DNA of 64,000 nucleotides from Lutraria lutraria. Taxonomy: Eukaryota; Mollusca; Bivalvia; Venerida; Mactridae. The position numbers and the translations under genes are program-made. The notes under the pieces are model-generated. The model saw nothing but the letters and a program-made list of their open reading frames with translations, did not search any database and was not told the origin of the DNA. Of the stretch, positions 25,539 through 38,380 are shown one piece after another (the first letter of the stretch is position 1; the number at the start of each line of letters is the position of its first letter). Where the stretch lies: contig OZ026841.1 of NCBI GenBank assembly GCA_964023205.1, positions 33,122,399 through 33,186,398 on the forward strand, in the 5' to 3' direction.

Positions 25539-25973
25539 TTAAAACAATTGACGGTAACTGATACGTTTAACACGATACGAGAAGAATATCAAATGCTTTG
25601 TAAGATTAAATGATATATCTTGTACCAAACTATTAGTAAGGGGTCTTCCTTATGTAATTCACTAATGAACCAAAATAAAAGATAATGTGTACTGTCATTA
25701 ATTACGATCAGTGCGAATAGGTTTTTAACTCCCATGCATTGCCCGTGAAGTCTGGAAGTGGCCTCAAATACATACATCTTTGTCGTTATATATGCATGTT
25801 TGAAATCGTTTAGAATTCATGCAATTTTTGCCAAATTGACTATTTCTATGGATCTGATTTAAGATCATTTTAAGTTTTTGTGTCATTTATATTACCTAGC
25901 TGTTTACATTTTCACATGAATCGTCATTATCATCGAAGTAGCCACGACAGCAGAGTCATCACCATCATCTGTA

Positions 25974-26179
25974 GTAGCAGTTGTAGGTCCATCAATGTTT
26001 ATATCAGCATCAGTTATAGGTCCATCAATGTTTATATCAGCATCAGTTGTAGGTCCATCAATGTTTATATCAGCAGCAGTTGTAGGTCCATCAATGTTTA
26101 TATCGGCATCGGTTATAGGTCCATCAATGTTTATATCAGCAGCAGTTGTAGGTCCATCAATGTTTATATCAGCAGCAGG
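25974..26179. repeat. 33-bp minisatellite, six units, open on both strands
   Basis: ggtccatcaatgtttatatc plus agcagcagttgta recurs at 25986, 26019, 26052, 26085, 26118 and 26151, exactly 33 bp apart. As 33 is a multiple of three, both strands stay open: plus strand gives MFISAAVVGPS, minus strand gives TTAADINIDGP. The minus frame runs ~100 codons (about 26210-25909) without an ATG. Confidence 0.9.
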
Positions 26180-26462
26180 TGAAATAACAACTTTATTAGA
26201 AACAATCGTAACAACTTATGCAGACAGCTTATATTTGACATTTTGACTCTTGAAATAAGCAAAACAAGGCTTCTGTCTCTTTGGAGTTTGTACCTAAAAG
26301 GGCAATTTATTAAATATAATTACATCGGTATGAAATTGCGTTGATCCTTTAAATTATTATCAGCTGAGGGATATTTTTGACCCTCAAATGTTGACCTCTG
26401 GCACCCTGGCAACAGAGAACGAATACATTATAACCAGTCAATACACATAATAAATCACCTAA

Positions 26463-26680
26463 GCAGCTGCCGTTGTCAAGGGGTTAGTGCGCAGGACTTG
26501 TTGCCAGGTTCAAATCCTGGGCGTGGCAGAACGAACTATTCTATGAAAAGTTGACAATATTGCCGATTTCCCTCATTGATTAAAATTAATGCAGATGTTA
26601 CGGGCTCCTTGTAGTAGGGTAAGTACTGGCCAGGAAAACCAGTTAGGCAGATAACTATTAGTACAATGTACATGTATTCT
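26463..26680 (+). repeat. tRNA-derived SINE, same body as 3968-4223
   Basis: Head ctgccgttgtcaaggggtta...gtggcag with a perfect T arm (ccagg ttcaaat cctgg). The body gtactggccaggaaaaccag is shared with the SINE at 3968-4223 and relates to the tails at 51990-52108 and 61588-61760. The anticodon arm is degenerate. Confidence 0.75.
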
Positions 26681-27371
26681 ATAAAAAATGTTCACATTTT
26701 GGCTAGTAATCAAATATTTTACGCATATTTTCTTAGATTCATACGACTATCTTACACTATTATCGAGTGCATTCCGTAAAAGCACATTTGTTTATCTTCA
26801 TTTTGTCCTTAATGAGCAAACGGTAATCAGCCGGTCCATGTTGCCTTATTATTGTCACGTACGAAGTTAAAGCCTTTTTGGTGTACATACATTATTTTGT
26901 AAATCTACACCAAGTTGGTTAAAACAATCGAGCATAATAAGTCTTAAGTCAAGCTTGATTCAAACGTATCAAATATGTATTTATCTTTGACCTTTATGTA
27001 GTAATATCTAAAACAAAGGTCGAACAATGGCCATTAGTTATATTTCATAATCCAGGGACCTAATTGTTGACGTGAAGCCTTAAGACTGTGTGTAACCCAG
27101 TACGTCTGATAATAATTCTCTTCAAAGGGTTTGTCTGACAAAAACAATCTATGAGGTTTTAATTTATTTCTAATTGATTTTTAAAAGATGTCTTGGTTGG
27201 ATAAAGTTTTATCAACACCTGTCGTAATCTGAAAATATAATTTGACTCGCATTTTTGTCATATACGAGTATTGCAGAACGATTTAAAATGAACAGCTTAC
27301 CGGACAATTGAGAGGAGGTGAAAAAAAAAGAAACGTTATGGGAGGAAAGTAACTGAGAGAACGTGATAAGG

Positions 27372-27375
27372 TAAC

Positions 27376-27415
<40 letters not shown>
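27372..27415. repeat. (GA)n microsatellite
   Basis: An uninterrupted run of about 20 GA dinucleotides, followed by ~300 bp of purine-rich sequence. Confidence 0.95.
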
Positions 27416-27417
<2 letters not shown>

Positions 27418-29464
27418 ATGTAAGAGAAAACAGTGGATGCGATTAGAGGGGAAAGTGTGAGAGAAAGAGTCAGATACAAGAAGCGACGAATGAGAGAAAT
27501 GGTACGGTGAAAGTAAGATATGATAAAATTAGTGAAGACACAAAGTTGACCCACTGTAATTGACCATAAAAGGGATCCATTTATAAAGACTGAATGGAAA
27601 AAGCCGTCATGGTATTTCTGGAACTGAAAAAGAGGTGATTAGAGTGAATGGAGATTGGTGTACGGTTAACCGGAAAATGACATTCAGGACAATGGTGATG
27701 GGAGAAAGAGAATTTTACTTGGCCAATTTTTTAGAAACTATGACTTGAAGTTTATTTTGCAAAATGATCAGATTAGATATTTGGGTATCGGTACTCATCT
27801 TGCCGTAGTAAGAGACCATATTTGATACAGAAGTAAAACAAGCAATGTCATTTTCTAGCAAGAGACAATTGTTAGAAAACAGTTTATCCCTACAATGATA
27901 TTACATTTTCATGTTACATTTGTACCACAATGAAAGCCCAATTAGAACTATATCGCATAGTTGACGGGTTCAGATCAAAGGAGATCGGCACATAAATATA
28001 GACCAAAAAAAACTTCACGACAATATGCATTTTTTATGATTACCTATATTTTGAATAAATGTACGGTGGAAAAGCGGACCTGGTTAATTTCTTTGGCTGT
28101 TGAATGTTACTTCCCTTGAAAATATAATTATATAGTGTAAGGTGATTTTTTTTGTCAAAATTTAAGTGCCGAACTCCATTGATCCAAAAGTAACGGTCAA
28201 CTCGTTACGAAATTAGGGGAGCACTTTAGATATTTCAGTCTTCCCCGATGTTAGAGGTAGGTCGGTTGTCCAACGTAAATAACTTAAATACCGCAATGAC
28301 AGCGTTACAGTCAAATAACATTACGATGGAAGTTGTAATGAAATCATAAAACGAAGGAATAACTAGGAATATCTAATACTACAATTAAACACATATTTTA
28401 GTATCATAGACGTTCAACAGTTGGACGCGATGCAAAAGTCTTTTGGCGAAGCTGCAATCGCTCTAATATGATTGACAAGGTAGGAATACACTGTACAAGT
28501 GTATCAGATAGCTGGATCTGAACATTAGGCTGCATGAGAATACAAGTATTACATATATCACACAATCAGTCATACTTAAGGTTTGCAAGGTGGTCCAAAG
28601 TTTGTGATATAACGACCCTTTAAAGACAAAAACATATGTTTTATTACGATTGCTTGAGCAATATTGTTATACATCTGATCTGTCTTGCAAAAAAAAAAAA
28701 AATGGCGACTCATTTTAGGGTGGAGAGGTCAATACAAGTAGGTGGTCGAATAATTTTAATAAGTTAACAGGATATTATGAATCAGCATTGTCCATTCGAC
28801 TTGGTGGACACCGCGTATGCTTTTAAGCAAACGTATTGACAAGAGACAGCTCTTGGTACGTCACTGTTTTCCAGCCAAATCTTGAGGATGATTTTTAAGA
28901 CCAATTTACACAACAGCTTAGCTCTGCATTATTTAACTCTACCGGCCTGGAGTTGCAAATAGTCCATGAACAACTTTTCTCTGTAAGATTAATTATTTCA
29001 GTATAACGTTTTGACTATTTACAAATAACAGTGCACACAAACACGCCACGTATAGAGGGTACCGTTAAAGATATTTCATTGGGAAAGAACGCATGTCTTA
29101 GATGATTAAATTATTTAATTACTGCCAAAGAAGTGCTCTGCTGTAATCTGATATAAACAACACAATCGCTTGAGCAATAAAGGCGATTTCTTTGTCAAAT
29201 GCATAAAATCTGTCGACGGAGTGTCAGAAGTTTTTCAATTAAGGCACGTAATTGATGAGATATACACACGTAATAAACATATTACTGAAACAGAATATGG
29301 CCATTATGATCAATCGATACTTGATCAAGAACCACGGATCAAACCTTGCCTTTGATATCAAGCATATTATGGAATTATCGGACAACAATCTGTGCAAGCG
29401 ATGACATAACAATTATTTGCATCAAAACTGCAAAATTGACTATGATTAATCAGTTTTGTCAAGA

Positions 29465-29583
29465 TTTGAGGCAACGCAGTAGTAGTGCGGTTACTTTGAG
29501 GCAACGGGGTAGTGGTTGGGTTAGGTTGAGGCAACGGGGATATGGTTGGGTTACTTTGGGCAACGGAATAGTAGTTGGGTTAC
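29465..29583. repeat. 30-bp minisatellite, four units
   Basis: Four units of tttgaggcaacgg followed by a gtagtggttgggttac variant, at 29465, 29495, 29525 and 29555 (the last 29 bp). Confidence 0.88.
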
Positions 29584-32500
29584 TTGAAGTATTTTGCTGT
29601 CTCCCCCGTTACCAAATATTTGATACACATGTGTTACCGTTGACTGTACCTAGATGAAAGTCATAATGACTTATTAATGAACTTAAAATACAACTTCATA
29701 CTTTATGCACCGGTATCATTCTACCTGTCTAAGACTGTAATCTTACATAGTAAATATTAATATGAATAGATCACTTTGAACTGGACCAGAACTTTTATAC
29801 ATTGATGGAAAACATTTAAGATAATTAACTATTTATTTAGCGTGGTATTTCAGAGATTTATACTTATAACACAGTACTGCAAGTTTCTCTTTTAAGAATA
29901 AAAATAAACAGGGTAACCCAACAAGTATGTCATACACGATGTTTACATGCTTATCCACGAGCGACTGTTCTTTTTAAATTTGAACTCTTTGATAATACAA
30001 ATACCGCTTCATTTTTCGGGAATAAAATTTCGACTGAGACATCGAAGTAAGATTGTTGAAATCACGATACGATATTTCAATTCTTGATTTCTACGGTACG
30101 CGTGTATTTACGTGACCACTTCGTTGCGAATGTTATACAAGATATTATATGCGTACAAAGAACCGAATGTCAAGTTGAGAATTCTTCTTTAGATCGCTCG
30201 ATAGTTTAATGTCATTCTGTGCTTTTATAAAAAACAATTAAACCCGCATTAAATCTGTTTCTGTGATAACCTCATGGTTGACCCTGATATCAGAAGACGG
30301 GGAAGGAGTTAGACCCGACGACACGACCCCTCAATTAGAAAGATCGCCTGAAAAGATAAAATTGAATTATATAGTTAATTAGTATCTTCCTTTAGAATTT
30401 AAACAAAAAATGGTACGGACCATTATCTATAAGTATTGTTAATTATTCTTGTCGTATATTGTAATTAGTCCTTAACGCTTTTTTTGTGTAACATTTCTCT
30501 TGTATTTTTTATCTAATCGCTTTAGCTTCATAAAATTTGTTTGATATTGTAACATAATTTACAGCGACACGAATGACAAGGTCCTTGTCTTTTATTGACA
30601 TCTTGCTACGGACTACGTTGTGGGAAAATGGCATAATAAATTATAATCATAGGATTCATTTCACCGTACACTCGTTATATACTGCGGATTATAATGTTTA
30701 CGGACACTCGTCCAGGCCATTGATCGCTGTTGATACCTACGTGCGCCGGACTAAATGCTGCTTTTAGATGGCACCGATGCGATTCCGTAACTGTATTTGT
30801 TCACAGCGAAACTTAATTTGGGTGTTTATTTTTTTTTTAAAACAAAATTGTTACAGTAGAATTCATCCTATAGAGTTGTTTATCGTGCGGAATAATTGAA
30901 ACATGACTCGTTGATTCCTTGACGTGTGACATACTCGTATCAGGCGATGCGATACCTAGAATGTATCGCGATATGTGTGGTGTTATTTAAAAGCATTAAG
31001 TCACACATCGCATTTAAAATCATAATTTTGATGCTGTCGATACATTTACGTAAACATTATGCCGATATCTGTTAAATTTCAATTTTCTTGTATGATATAA
31101 TGATAAATTATTATGTTTTCAAACATTTTCCTCCTCATTAATTTTCACATAAAGTAGTGTAAGCATATCTTAGTCATAAATTGCGTTTTATTTTTTTGAA
31201 GGTGTTCATTTCCAAATGTAAGCAGAATGAGAATAAATAGGTCGTGATGAAAAAAAAACAAGCGAATGGATTGATTTTCATTCTACATGTATCATGTTGC
31301 TATCTGACCCAGCCCAACCAAATAATTGAAATACCATGACTTGGTATTCCGCTGATTATTTCACTTTATCTTACTAAATTTAGCAAAACGTTTTCGTTTG
31401 TTGCAAACTCATCGAAAATGGACAGCGTGACATAGCCTAATGTTTTCAAAAATGTTTATTAATCTTGATTAACCCTGTTTTACGTAAGCACCATTTGTAA
31501 CCAATTACGTGAAATTAATACTGTTCATGAATGATCCAATGTTACTGCCTTAAAATAACGTTTTCTTAAATCCAAACCAGATGGTAACGTCTAAATGACA
31601 TTTTATACGGTCAAATCGTTAACAAGCCCGTCCCGATCTGTATACGGATCTTATCAAATTCTAGATTCACAAGCTGCTTTATGAATGAGTGTTTCTTGAT
31701 GACTTAGTTAAAACAATACGATCTAACACCTTGGTCAAGTTTAAAACATACTTTGATAGAACCCGTCACTTTGATAAAACCAAGATCAAAGAGTAGGGAG
31801 GCGATCCGTTAGCAGTTAATATTTATCTATAACTAATTAGAACTAATTAGCGATCTAGGAATTGATTAAGATTTTAAATTAATGCTAATTAGAAAAAGAT
31901 TAATTATTAGTCATCGGACTGTTGCATTATCTCATGAATTTACGTTTAAAATGATATCCAGACGATATTAGACACGTCCACGCATTCTTCGTGGCTTATA
32001 TCAAAGCTACTAATTGTTTTTACAATTTTATCATTTTAAACACGATGAAATACTTATTACTTTGAAATTTTATGTGGTGAAAATATGACAAAGCCGGATT
32101 TTAGGCACTTCTGATCAATGTTTCTAAAGATAAACATATCAGACTATATCTCCGAAGTGAATCATTCTTTTTAATAAGCGAAAGGTGTCCATGCAAACAA
32201 TACCGTTTTTTTCCCACACAAGCCTTAAATTCCGTAAATTGTAACATTTTGGGGTCACTTTCTTGCCTAAGTGGCATTAGTTCTTGAAGGAAATCGCCCA
32301 AACCGCTGATATAATTTCGTGTTAACGCAGAATTCGACATCCTGGAAATGCATGTGTATCATGATCTTCATCCGACGAAAAATATTCAAAGAGTTTTTAA
32401 TTGCCCATCCCGTTTAAAAAAGATTCTGATCGTACCACAGTTTAAGTCAGGTCCGCGTAAGATTCGTTTTTGGAAACAATACTTATTTTAGGCGAATTTG

Positions 32501-33437
32501 GACCTTTAGAAAAAGTATGTGAGCAATAGAAAAGTCAAACTGTCAAATCTTATAATAATCCATCTTTAATATGAGTTGAATGTCAAGTTTTTAGTCAAAA
32601 TTTTATATTCTTCTCTAAATTACAAGCATCTTTTTTGTTCAGAGAGTGCGGTTTTTAGGGTTTATACTGTAGATTTTAGACAAGGATGATATTTGATGAT
32701 GTTTAATATTACTGTCTGTAGGAATATTCCATTTATTCCACAATGTTTATTCCATGTATTTGTAATGTTTGGGTTTTCAGTTTCACAAGTGGATTTAGGC
32801 TTTGATTTCTGCGTAAGTTATCCGACCACGCTTCTTAGAACTCCTTCGCAAAAGAATCTCAATTCATTTATCACGATTTAACCATTCTAGAATATGTTAA
32901 TAATCATGTTAGTTAGAAATAGAATGATATAATTGAATTCTGTAACACTGACATAAGATCTGACATACCAGATTGTATCTCAAAGCTCCTCTGACGTAAA
33001 AGATTTTTTTTAAAAAAACTTGCATTATGATCGATCAAACTTCAAAACTCAACATAATGAGATTTTATCTATCAAATTAGGATTGAATCCCATCTAGAAA
33101 ATAAATGAGATTTCAAAACGTGAAACATGCCAGGAATTCAAATTTTAAATTCACTTGGCTTACGAATGCACGAGTTTTTCGAACACACCAAATCCAGTTA
33201 AACAACGATTTAAGAACCGGAACCATCATTTTCTGTAGAGAGTACAAACCTATTATAGCTAACAGCATGTTCTTTTCCAATTTGAAGGAACAATTAATTT
33301 CGTAAGTTCTACTGTAATTGCAATAACGAGAAATTGGCTAAGATATTCTGAAAAATTGAGATTAAGGAACGACAACTCTTACAGAATATTTTTAATATAC
33401 GACGGATTTACTTCCCTTGATTGTAAAATAAATGCAT

Positions 33438-33572
33438 GTATAGCGGTAAACTGGTTCCCGTTGACTTTGGTGCACTGCATCATGGAACGGGAACCAGTTT
33501 AGTATAGCGGTAAACTGGTTCCCGTTGACTTGTGCACTGCAACATGGAACGGGAACCAGTTTAGTATAGCGG
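33438..33572. repeat. Two tandem ~53-bp hairpin elements between 9-bp direct repeats
   Basis: Arms taaactggttcccgtt (33447-33462, 33511-33526) pair perfectly with aacgggaaccagttta (33486-33501, 33548-33563). The centre in both is gtgcactgc. The 9-bp gtatagcgg occurs before, between and after them (33438, 33502, 33564), as expected for target duplications or a tandemly amplified unit. Confidence 0.9.
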
Positions 33573-33589
33573 CTATGGTCATTTCAAGG

Positions 33590-33661
33590 TAGTCTGGATT
33601 ACCTGCCCCTTGTCACTTCGTTGGACTAAAATACTATAGTACGACGGGAACCAGACTAATT
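33590..33661. repeat. Third, diverged hairpin element
   Basis: gtagtctggattacc at the left pairs imperfectly with gggaaccagactaat at the right. Same design as the neighbouring elements at 33438-33572 but with a different terminal word (TAGTCTGG). Confidence 0.6.
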
Positions 33662-34259
33662 TCAAGGTCGCTCTGAAGACAGGGGAGATAAGATACAGGG
33701 GAGATAACATACAGGAGAATCGGATTTTTGTATCCTTACTCTTTTCGAACAGTTTTTTCCTTGTTTTTTATCGTGCATGATGTAAGCGCGACACTAAGAC
33801 ACGCCCCGCCTTTTTATCCTGTGATCTTCTAGACACACAACTTTACTCAGTGTAGTTGGGATAGGGACATTAAAAAGCATCTCTGAGTAATTCAAAAGGC
33901 GGGGCCGAGATTCGAACATGTGTAAGTAATCTCTGGATACATCTAAATTGTATTAAATTTGAATGGCTTCTAAGAGTGAAGACGATCCGGCAATTAATAC
34001 ACGAAGGAAAGCACGAAGAAATTTCGCTGATTGAGAAACCTGTCCAATCTATCTTAGTCTGACAACAAGTGGTACATCCAGATTTTATTGACTGCAGTCA
34101 TTTTTTCACATAGACATATAGGGGAAATGAAAACTCTTTCATTATTGTTTTTAAACTTTGCATGATCATAGCATATGATAACAGAAACATTTTGAGCGAA
34201 AACAAAATGGGGGTTGACGAACTCGTTTTTTAGTTATCTGCCCTTGAATTTGAATTTTT

Positions 34260-36290
34260 GACTGATTTTAGGTCATTTCAATGGCATTTTCCCTATAAGT
34301 CATGTGAAGAAAAAAACTGGAAACTGTATAGCAATTACCTTTAATAAGAATTACCACCAATAACCTGTTTGAACAGCTATAAGCTATCGCATGCATTAAA
34401 CTGCATTCACATGATTTACTTGGTGATCTACTTATTAGTTTCCGGATTTCATCCTCAGATGTTGGAGAAAATTCTGATAGTTGCTCTTCTCTGAAGGGTG
34501 TATCGAATTCAGCACAGTCGTCATGTTGGTTAGACTGAGTACTGGAGGCTATTTCCAGTACGAATTTTGTTGATGAAGAAGTCACTGAAATCCTGTGCAA
34601 GCATCTTAGCAGGTTTACCAGATGGTAGCACAACTTCCTTTTCTTCACCCATCAGCTGTTTAGTAATCTTGAATAACCCTTTCTAATCACGACCACAGGA
34701 CTCTACCTTCTCCGTGTAATAGCTTACTTTGGATTGTTTTAACAATTTGTTGACTGCCGAACATTGATTCCTATATACATGTATTTCATGATCTATTGTC
34801 AATTTAGTCATTCGTCATTTTCGCTCCAATTTTCGTCTCAGATGTTTGGCGTCATGTAGATCTTCAGTGTACCAAGGACAGGAGGGTCTTAAAACTATGG
34901 CTTTGGATTTGAGGGGAGTATGCTTGTCAATTAGTGATGAAAGTCCATGGGTATATACCTCAACAAGTTCATCCACGTCTGATGTGTGCAGTCCACTTTT
35001 CAAAATATCTGAGGATTCAATGTCTTTTTTTAATTTATTGATGTCAATCGATTTTTAACTTTCTTAAATTCACAGTTTTTCTGATAGGTGCAGGTTTAGC
35101 AGCGCATGCTTTAAACACTACTGAAAAATGATCACGTGACGTCTTTCCACTGTTGTCAGGTAGGCCAGGATCGGATATTTCTACATGTGAGACATACGTG
35201 TCGGTGTCTCTTGTAATTACCACATCCAGTGTGTGGCCAGCCACGTGAGTTGCCCCAGTAACGTGCTGCCGCATGCCGCAATATTTAAGTATACTATTGA
35301 ACTTTACAGAGTCTGAGTTCAATAGATTGTCAAGGTGGATGTTCAGATCCCCAACAACTGTGATGTTACTTCCTGTTGTTACAAGTTTGGCCAGAAACGA
35401 CGGCCACTCATTTTCCAGGAAAGAACTAGTTTTTAGACCGTTTTTAGTGGTTGGTCTATACACAACAGCCAGACGCAGAGAATAGTACCTGATGGCTACA
35501 ATGCAATCCATGCGTTCAAAAGTGGTGAAAACTTTATCATTGGTGGAAGTAAGAAGCTGAATATCTAGAGCAGTTTTATATACAACTGCAACCCCCTCCA
35601 CGTCCATAGCGAGGGACATGCTTGATTTTGTAACCACCGGGAACAAGTTCAGCAATGCAAGATTTGTCGGAGGGTCCCCCGAGCCATGTTTCAGTCACAG
35701 CAACAATATCATAGTCATTAGATGATATGTAATCTGAAAGGGCAAGACTTTTGTTTTTGACTGACCTTAGATTTATACAACACACAAGTTTGGTCTTTGC
35801 AAACAGTGAACGATTCACATTTGATCCTCTTCAGATCATGATGTTGGGAATTATTTTTATTTTTAAGATTGGTTATGGGAGATAAATTTGGCACTATAGT
35901 AGATATTTCTTGGGGAAGTGTTTGAATGTTTTGTAAATTTACACCATCGTTCAGGTCCCATTTGCGTTTATACCGACCCCCTCTTGTACCCCTAAACTTC
36001 AGTATTTCTAACTGTTTTAATATTGTCAATGTATGGGGATCAGGTTTTATAGGTGATAATTTCCCAATCCCATACAGGCTACCCCTATTGTATTGTATAA
36101 TCCCTGGTATACAGTGGACCATTTTTGCCTGAAGCAAATACACATTCATATTTTCAGGTAAATATTGTACTAAAAAGTAAAATATTGACACAAAACTCAA
36201 AATTTCACAAAATCTACAAACAATTTCAACACAAAAAGTACATGTATACAAAAAGAATACTTCCATAAACATTCACAGCAAATTCCACAG
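34260..36290 (-). mobile_element. CR1/L2-like LINE: endonuclease present, RT missing, frameshifted
   Basis: Minus-strand frames join as ORF1-like/N-terminal region (to ~35720), then an EEP endonuclease. Motifs: NLRSVKNKSLALSDYI, DIVAVTETWLGG, GRGGG, AVVYRPTTKNGL, VGDLNIHLDNLL, THVAGHTLDVVITRDTDTY and SRDHFSVVFKA. The following linker has PWYTEDLHDAKHLRRKLERK (near 34820) and GKPAKMLAQDFSDFFINKI (near 34580). A Cys word (SKSCE) near 34400 normally precedes the RT, but no RT block follows. At least two frame changes show the copy is dead. Loss of the 3' side is unlike ordinary 5' truncation. Confidence 0.85.
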
Positions 36291-37430
36291 CAATCACAGC
36301 AGTAATTCTGTTGATTTTAATCCAAAAATAAGAGAGCACAAATGTTGCAGCCTACACTTGGCGCATTACACAATATAGGCCTTAATCAGTATTAACCACA
36401 TTCTATCCGCAAGCTATTACCAAGTAACCCCACATAATTCAGAGGTAGTGACAATTTAAAATAAGATATAATATCTTCAGTTAAACTTGTCACGGACTCG
36501 TTGTGAACAAGTACTGATTTGTAGACAGCATTATAATTATATAGTCATGCAATACTAATATCTACGAAATATACTCGAATCACGCACGTAAATAAAAACA
36601 CCTTTTTAATTTGTGTTTAAAAGAAGCATTTTCTAGGTTGGATTGCATGCATACAGCATTGAATTAACGTAACGCACACGACGGGGTGCGGATGGTATCT
36701 CTTCCAGCTGCTTGGAGGGTCTAATCCTTTAAAGGCGCCATTTGCTCATTTTTGTTTTCACTTTTCAAATTGATGTGCATGTGTGTCGCTGGCTACGCCC
36801 CTGAACAGATCGCCCAGATATCTCAGACTAAAAACTCCAAATAATCAGCTTGCTAGGCCCTTTGCTAATCATTTTCATATCAGTTACTGCAGTTTCGCAT
36901 GTCTTAAGGCTGAGTAGACGTAGTTCCGCAACGCCTACTTTGTAAATAACAATCAATCACTTCAAACCGACATATTTACGTGTTAAGTTTCGGTTTTCCT
37001 TTGTAATGCTTGCACGTAATTTCTAAAAATAGATTACGCTGGAATCCCGGAAGCTGTCCACAAGCGAACGGTGAGCAATTTTTTAGATTTTCTTTAAATT
37101 TGATGTTTTTAATTAATATGTGCATATTTTTGTATACTTTATCTATTCATTTAGATACGTAATAGAGCATATAATTATGCTCTCGGTGTATCGAATATCG
37201 TCCATGCAATATAAATGTCTTATATGGCCTATCAAATATTGAAATAACATTAAATAAATTATGTTCTATTTTGATTTAAATTACGTGTATCATATTATAG
37301 TATGGCTCGGGTATGTGCTGTTAACGAGCAGTCTGGACTACCAGGATACACCGAACTATAGATTTAACTTGTATAACAACTTTTCACATATAAGGGGCTT
37401 CATATACTCAAAATAACGTCATGCAAATAT

Positions 37431-38380
37431 GAGCAGACGAACACAACACAATCACAGACACTTGGGGTTAGGAGCTTTAAAAAACCAAAATATTTGTATT
37501 TTTGTCAATCCCAACACATAAACTTATCATAACTATCAATAAAACCTAAAATAAGCCGTTTTGAAAAAATACATTTTTCAACGTCAACAATATATACTAC
37601 AAGATATAAATGTTCGTTGGAAAAATAGCTCACACGTACCTTCGAAAACACCTCGTATTTTATTCCATTTCCAACATTTTCACATAATCCTTGTGTCAGT
37701 CGATGTAGTACACATTATTCTTCACGATTATTGTCAAGTTTAAGTTTCAACCTCAACATTAACACCAAAATATCCAAAACAATTAGCAAAATTGTCAATA
37801 TTTTGCATCAGCCACATTTACAATCTATATGGTTCCCGGCTTTGTAGTATATGACTGCATCGAGTACTGAAATAATGAGAACCAGCAGGCAAAATAACAT
37901 ACTGGTTCTCATGTGTTCAATACGTGGTGCATTCAAACACTACAAAGTCGGGAACCATATAGATTGTAAATGTGGCTGATGCAAAATATTGACAATTTTG
38001 CTAATTGTTTTGGATATTTTGGTGTTAATGTTGAGGTTGAAACTTAAACTTGACAATAATCATGAAGAATAATATGTACTACATCGACTGACACAAGGAT
38101 TATGTGAAAATGTTGGAAATGGAATAAAATACGAGGTGTTTTCGAAGGTACGTGTGAGCTATTTTTCCAACGAACATTTATATCTTGTAGTATATATTGT
38201 TGACGTTGAAAAATGTATTTTTTCAAAACGGCTTATTTTAGGTTTTATTGATAGATATGATAAGTTTATGTGTTGGGATTGACAAAAATACAAATATTTT
38301 GGTTTTTTAAAGCTCCTTACCCCAAGTGTCTGTGAACACAATAATTATGTAGCTTCGAGTTTTACGTATTCCGTCTGCTC
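37431..38380. repeat. ~0.9-kb near-perfect palindrome / fold-back element
   Basis: 37452-37848 and 37939-38335 are reverse complements, 397 bp each, without indels and with about five mismatches counted by eye; all paired positions sum to 75787. The central 90 bp keeps patches of the same symmetry (atgagaaccag 37875-37885 with ctggttctcat 37902-37912). The outer word gagcagacg (37431-37439) also has its complement at 38372-38380, beyond a ~24-bp length difference. The same 60-codon frame occurs on both arms, an effect of the symmetry. Confidence 0.95.

Larger units (their letters stand above)
26681..33430. other. Gene-free interval with minor repeats
   Basis: AT-rich; apart from the GA run and the 30-bp minisatellite at 29465-29583 no exon, RNA gene or mobile element could be supported. 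Several 60-80-codon open frames are at chance expectation. Confidence 0.6.

Noticed and set aside
27300..27420. CRISPR or bacterial array
   Set aside because: It is a simple GA microsatellite in a eukaryotic window; no spacer-repeat structure anywhere.
37561..38226. Two identical 60-codon frames in opposite orientation
   Set aside because: Produced by the palindrome; no domain or codon bias suggests coding.
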